From positions 1 to 64,000 of the forward strand of contig JAEUIN010000307.1 in assembly GCA_016793115.1 (NCBI GenBank): DNA of 64,000 bases. The letters are read 5' to 3'. Position numbers and translations under genes: made by a program. Below are positions 60,728 to 64,000 of the stretch, piece by piece (the stretch's first letter is position 1; every line of letters starts with the position of its first letter). The DNA comes from Planctomycetaceae bacterium (GTDB taxonomy: Bacteria; Planctomycetota; Planctomycetia; Pirellulales; PNKZ01). Below the pieces are notes generated by a model that was not told the DNA's origin, made no database searches, and saw only the letters and a program-made list of their open reading frames with translations.

Positions 60728-61789
60728 CTATGAAACCGCCCGGCCGTAAGCCGTAGCCTCGTTTTTGTTCGCGGTCAGGCGGCGGAGTCCGAAGTCGTAG
60801 CCGCTTTCGCGCAGCACCGTTTTCACGTTTTCGAGGGCCGCATCATCGTCGCGGCCTCGGAACTTCACCGTGACGCAGAATTGTCGACAGAGTCGCTTAC
60901 CGAGCCATATTCTGAGCAATTCGCAGATGCGGTCCGGAAACGCGATGATGTCGCTCAAAAGCCAGTCGACCGGCGTTTCCGGTTCGTAAGCGAACGCGTC
61001 GCCTTGGACGAACGTTAAACCTCGGTCGACCATCAAGTCGTCGCGCAGCGGGCTGCGATCGATCGCCGTCACCCGCGCGCCTCGCGCGAGCGCCGTGTAG
61101 GTCCAACTCCCCGGCGAAGCGCCGAGATCGACGCAGGTCTCCCCGGCGGCGATCCGCCGACCGAGTCGAAGCTCGGCCTCGACCAGTTTGGCGAACGCAC
61201 GCGACGGGGCTTGCTTGTCGACGGCCGGCTCGATCTCGCCGGCGACGAACGGCGAAACGACGTGTCGCCAAGCATCGCGGCCGGCTTCGTCGACGACGGA
61301 CACGTATCCCTCGCTCGGCGACGTGAGCAATACCTGGGCCCATGCTTCCGTGAGGAGCCAAGGTCCCTGGTCCTGCTCATTGCGACGCCGCAACAAACGC
61401 CGCCGAATTTCGCGCAATCGTTCCGTGAGCTTGGAGTGCACCAACTGTGCTCGTCGCCGTCCGTCGACGCCGTCGGGGAACGGCCGCGCGAATACATGCA
61501 GTCGCCACGGTCCGTCGAACGCATCGAGTTTGTCGGAAATGCGACGGCAGGCCCAATCCGCCCATGCGGAAATCGACGTCGCCGAACAATGCTCGGCTTG
61601 CGGCAAGCACTGGCTTGCGAAGGCGACGAGCGGATCGTTTGCCGAGCCGACAACCGATTCGAGCGTCACGCAGCCCGGCCCCGCGACGGCGATTCGCGGC
61701 GAGATACCTTGGCCGGCCGCGAGAGTTCGCCGTAGTTCATCGGCCAGCGCCGCCTCCCAATCGACGTCGCATGTAAAAACATCAACCAT
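60728..61789 (-). CDS. RlmM-like 2'-O-methyltransferase (FtsJ family)
   Basis: 353 residues from ATG 61789 (MVDVFTCDVDWEAAL); the frame extends upstream without family features. After an N-terminal RNA-binding part, ETCVDLGASPGSWTYTAL and ARVTAIDRSPLRDD are the SAM site, with WLLSDI, TVKFRG and NKNEATAYG providing the Asp, Lys and Glu of the K-D-K-E tetrad. The order matches RlmM, which methylates C2498 in 23S rRNA. The overall similarity is partial, so the rRNA target is inferred. Confidence 0.75.
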   Translation of the reverse strand: MVDVFTCDVDWEAALADELRRTLAAGQGISPRIAVAGPGCVTLESVVGSANDPLVAFASQCLPQAEHCSATSISAWADWACRRISDKLDAFDGPWRLHVFARPFPDGVDGRRRAQLVHSKLTERLREIRRRLLRRRNEQDQGPWLLTEAWAQVLLTSPSEGYVSVVDEAGRDAWRHVVSPFVAGEIEPAVDKQAPSRAFAKLVEAELRLGRRIAAGETCVDLGASPGSWTYTALARGARVTAIDRSPLRDDLMVDRGLTFVQGDAFAYEPETPVDWLLSDIIAFPDRICELLRIWLGKRLCRQFCVTVKFRGRDDDAALENVKTVLRESGYDFGLRRLTANKNEATAYGRAVS

Positions 61790-61898
61790 CGGCGACGGCG
61801 CGGGCGACCGACTCGTACAGCATTCGAATTTCGACCATTCAGCATTTTCGCCGACGACTCCGATCGCCGGCGGTCGCGGACGCGAGAGATCGCTCCGT

Positions 61899-62618
61899 TT
61901 ACGCCTCTTCCTCGCCTTCCTCACGGATGTCGACTTTGAGCGCTCCGAGCAATTTCATGATCTGCGCTTCTTTGTGCTTAATAAAAGGGACGTTGTCGAG
62001 CACGATCGGCCGTTCGTTGCTGGGGTTGAGAATCAAACGGCCGGAACGGAGCAGCATATATTCGAACAAGTCGTTGATCTCGTTTTCGAGCCGCAAATTG
62101 GGAGCGGAGCGACGCACGAGATTGCTCAAGAATCCATGATGATGCAGGATTTCGTTGGCCCGCACTTCCCAATAGTCGAAACTCAGCGTGAGGAAAGAGA
62201 CGGCGAAAATGCCGCCGAGAATCGCCAGGAACGTCCAATAAAAAGTAGCATTCGCGGCGGGACGGAATTTCAACAGAAATGTCGTGATCGCCGGCAGGAG
62301 TTCCGGTTTGAGCGTGAATAGCAACACGAGTCCGAGCACGATCGCGGCGATGCAAAAGAACATCGTCAGCGACGTCGTCCGCGGAAAATCGAAGGCGAGC
62401 ACCACAAGGTTGATGCCGAAGATCCCGAGGAACAACGTGTTCATCAGGGCCGACGTCGAGTTGGCCGGATTCAACACGTCGTGCCCGAACGTCATGTAGA
62501 CGGCCGTCACGAACGCCATGATCATCGTCGGATAGAGGAAGATGATCTTGGGATACGAAACGACGATGACGCTTTCGACCTCGGGCGTTTTCTTACTCGG
62601 AGCCGGAGCTTGCGACAT
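61899..62618 (-). CDS. Conserved membrane protein of unknown function
   Basis: 239 residues from ATG 62618 (MSQAPAPSKKTPEVES). Four hydrophobic helices (about residues 24-45, 60-78, 84-104 and 125-150) are followed by a charged cytoplasmic domain containing FDYWEVRANEILHHHGFL and LILNPSNERPIVLDNVPF. It ends in an acidic tail (REEGEEEA). I do not recognise a family. Single gene on the minus strand, 109 bases upstream of the RlmM-like start, probably co-transcribed with it. Confidence 0.65.
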   Translation of the reverse strand: MSQAPAPSKKTPEVESVIVVSYPKIIFLYPTMIMAFVTAVYMTFGHDVLNPANSTSALMNTLFLGIFGINLVVLAFDFPRTTSLTMFFCIAAIVLGLVLLFTLKPELLPAITTFLLKFRPAANATFYWTFLAILGGIFAVSFLTLSFDYWEVRANEILHHHGFLSNLVRRSAPNLRLENEINDLFEYMLLRSGRLILNPSNERPIVLDNVPFIKHKEAQIMKLLGALKVDIREEGEEEA

Positions 62619-62870
62619 GGTTGATCTCGACAAGGTGACGAGGCAAATTATTTCAGCGGCGACTGATGCATCGACGATCGCCAAACACTCGATCGAGAGT
62701 TTTTCGTCGAACGCGAAGGATTCTTTGCCGGCATTATCGCCGGCCGAAGGCGTTCTGTCACCAGTGTTCGAGTTTCAGCCGCCGGTTGGACTCGCGCGCG
62801 CCGCCGTGGTAGGCTGGCCCGAGCCCGGTTTCCGCTATGCATTTCCCGCCTCTTTGGAGTTCTTTCGACC

Positions 62871-63395
62871 ATGAAAAAGTTGCTTTGCCTCGCCCTCGGA
62901 TTGACGTTTGTCGCCGGCGTCGCCTCGGCCGCCGATTTGAAGGAGGGGGACGTCGCCCCGGATTTCACGCTCCAAGGGAGCGACGGCAAAACTTACAAAC
63001 TTTCGGATTTCAAGGATAAGTCGGCCGTCGTCGTGGCTTGGTTTCCCAAGGCTTTCACGGGCGGATGTACCGCCGAGTGCAAGAACATGAAGGCCGAAGG
63101 CGCCGCGCTTCAGCAGTATGAAGTCGCCTATTTCACCGCCAGCGTCGACGACGCCGACTACAACAAGAAGTTTTCGGAATCGCTCGGACTCGACTACCCG
63201 ATTTTGAGCGACCCGACCAAGAAGACCGCGGAGGCGTACGGCATCTTGAACCCGAAGGGCGTCTCCTCGCGGGTCACGTTCTATGTGGGCAAAGACGGCC
63301 GGATTCTCTACATCGACAAAGCGGTGAAGACCGGTTCGCACGGGGCCGACATCGCCAAAAAGCTCGGCGAACTCGGCGTGCCGAAAAAGTCGTAG
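62871..63395 (+). CDS. Exported peroxiredoxin (AhpC/TSA, BCP-like)
   Basis: 174 residues. LLCLALGLTFVAGVASA is a signal peptide, so it works outside the cytoplasm, unusual for this family's main members. APDFTLQGSDGKTYKLSDF opens the thioredoxin fold; PKAFTGGC has the Pro-x3-Thr-x2-Cys site with peroxidatic Cys66, and Cys70 follows after three residues (four in typical BCP). It should reduce peroxides with electrons from a periplasmic thiol. A terminator follows at 63424. Confidence 0.85.
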   Translation: MKKLLCLALGLTFVAGVASAADLKEGDVAPDFTLQGSDGKTYKLSDFKDKSAVVVAWFPKAFTGGCTAECKNMKAEGAALQQYEVAYFTASVDDADYNKKFSESLGLDYPILSDPTKKTAEAYGILNPKGVSSRVTFYVGKDGRILYIDKAVKTGSHGADIAKKLGELGVPKKS

Positions 63396-63423
63396 TACCA
63401 GTCGAACGATAAGTTGATCGTTA

Positions 63424-63452
63424 GCCCCCGGCGAGTCGCCGGGGGCTTTTTT
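63424..63452 (+). terminator. Intrinsic terminator after the peroxiredoxin gene
   Basis: GCCCCCGGCG pairs with CGCCGGGGGC around AGT, followed by TTTTTT. The run reaches the ligA stop at 63451, so it may serve both convergent genes. Its first 11 bases, TAGCCCCCGGC, also occur at 14301. Confidence 0.88.
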
Positions 63453-64000
63453 ATTCATCGGCGATCAGTTTCTCGAACTCGTCTTCAGTGATGACCGGCA
63501 CGCCGAGCGACTGGGCCTTGTCGAGCTTGCTCCCAGCATTTTCGCCGGCGACGACGTAGCTCGTCTTCTTTGAAACGCTCGACGCCGGCTTGCCGCCGTG
63601 TTTGTGGATCAACTCCTCGATCTCATCGCGCGTGTATTTCACCAACGTGCCCGTGACGACGAGCGTTTGTCCGGCGAGCTTTCCCTCCGTTGCGGCCTGC
63701 GCAGCCGCCCGAACTTCGGCGGTCATGTCCAATCCGGCCGCTTTCAACTCTTCCACGATCTGTCGGCCTTCGTCGCTGCGGAAAAACGCCGCGACGCCGG
63801 CGGCGATCGTGGGACCGATCTCGTTGACTTCGCTCAATTCCTCTTCGCTCGCCGCGGCCAGCTTGTCCATCGAGCCGAAGTGTTCGGCCAGCACGACTGC
63901 CGTGCGGGCCCCGACGTGGCGAATCGAAATTGCGTTCAGCAGTCGCGCCAATCCGCGCCCTTTGCTTGCTTCGATTCCGGCGACGAGTCCTTCGGAGCTT
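63451..64000 (-). CDS. ligA: NAD-dependent DNA ligase LigA, C-terminal part (5' end outside window)
   Basis: About 182 residues read to the edge; codons beyond the TTG at 63951 continue as EGLVAGIEASKGRGLARLLN, so the gene runs off the right end. Helix-hairpin-helix motifs (HVGARTAVVLAEHF, VNEIGPTIAAGVAAF) are followed by the BRCT domain (GQTLVVTGTLVKYTRDEIEE, SSVSKKTSYVVAG). It seals nicks in DNA during replication and repair. The catalytic and OB domains lie outside the window. Convergent with the peroxiredoxin gene. Confidence 0.93.
   Translation of the reverse strand, partial: SSEGLVAGIEASKGRGLARLLNAISIRHVGARTAVVLAEHFGSMDKLAAASEEELSEVNEIGPTIAAGVAAFFRSDEGRQIVEELKAAGLDMTAEVRAAAQAATEGKLAGQTLVVTGTLVKYTRDEIEELIHKHGGKPASSVSKKTSYVVAGENAGSKLDKAQSLGVPVITEDEFEKLIADE

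Noticed and set aside
63451..64000. Truncated ligA pseudogene
   Set aside because: The frame continues with proper ligase sequence to the window edge, so it is cut by the window and not broken.
1..64000. CRISPR array, prophage or transposon
   Set aside because: I saw no regular direct repeats with spacers, no transposase or integrase, and no phage structural genes.

Overview
The window is G+C-rich, densely coded bacterial chromosome that I read as a planctomycete (Pirellulales-like). The basis is the mix of protein types: a divergent Nramp-like carrier, DUF4198-like and Cys-rich lipoproteins, many orphan PMT/GT39-type membrane glycosyltransferases, and a rplY-pth-rpsF-ssb-rplI-dnaB housekeeping block. 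The taxonomic call is inference. I see no rRNA, tRNA, CRISPR array, insertion sequence or prophage.

About 0-46 kb is a very large cell-surface glycan region made of several transcription units. (1) 0-7.9 kb, + strand: three capsule-type glycosyltransferase-like proteins, two Gfo/Idh/MocA oxidoreductases and a GT2. (2) 14.2-7.9 kb, - strand: an APH-type kinase, HisF- and HisH-like ammonia-supply subunits, an N-acetyl sugar amidotransferase, LegB and LegC. Together these suggest an acetamidino-bearing, legionaminic-acid-type nonulosonate or a related amidino sugar. (3) 19.6-14.4 kb, - strand: CDP-glucose 4,6-dehydratase, an SDR reductase/epimerase, a membrane GT2, glucose-1-phosphate cytidylyltransferase and a sulfotransferase, which would make, and perhaps sulfate, a CDP-6-deoxyhexose glycan. 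(4) 19.8-29.2 kb: an initiating sugar transferase, VanZ-like protein, secreted metallopeptidase-like protein, Nramp-like carrier, lipoprotein, a GT39, a flippase-like membrane protein, an unassigned toroid-like protein and a GT2. (5) 42.4-29.6 kb, - strand: one long unit of NeuB-family synthase, HAD phosphatase, a CDP-alcohol phosphotransferase with an altered catalytic residue, a GT2/CDP-alcohol phosphotransferase fusion, GT2, polysaccharide deacetylase, GT4, GT9, a 76-residue membrane protein, a PMT-type protein and an LhgO-like oxidase. Four of its junctions are ATGA start/stop overlaps.

From 46 kb the content turns to core metabolism and information processing: methylisocitrate lyase and methylcitrate synthase, a lone CbiM-like protein, an ornithine cyclodeaminase-family protein, GlmU N-terminal domain and Prs, then three genes (DUF4198, a duplicated membrane protein, a desaturase) lying between prs and rplY, followed by rplY, pth, rpsF, ssb, rplI, dnaB. 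After that come an RlmM-like methyltransferase, a membrane protein, an exported peroxiredoxin, and the 3' end of ligA running off the right edge.

The strongest candidates for something undescribed are the GT2/CDP-alcohol phosphotransferase fusion beside a paralogue whose fourth motif aspartate is histidine, and the amidotransferase/HisH/HisF/LegB/LegC module with a HisF catalytic Asp-to-Glu change. Protein families were assigned by eye from motifs; no database search was run.
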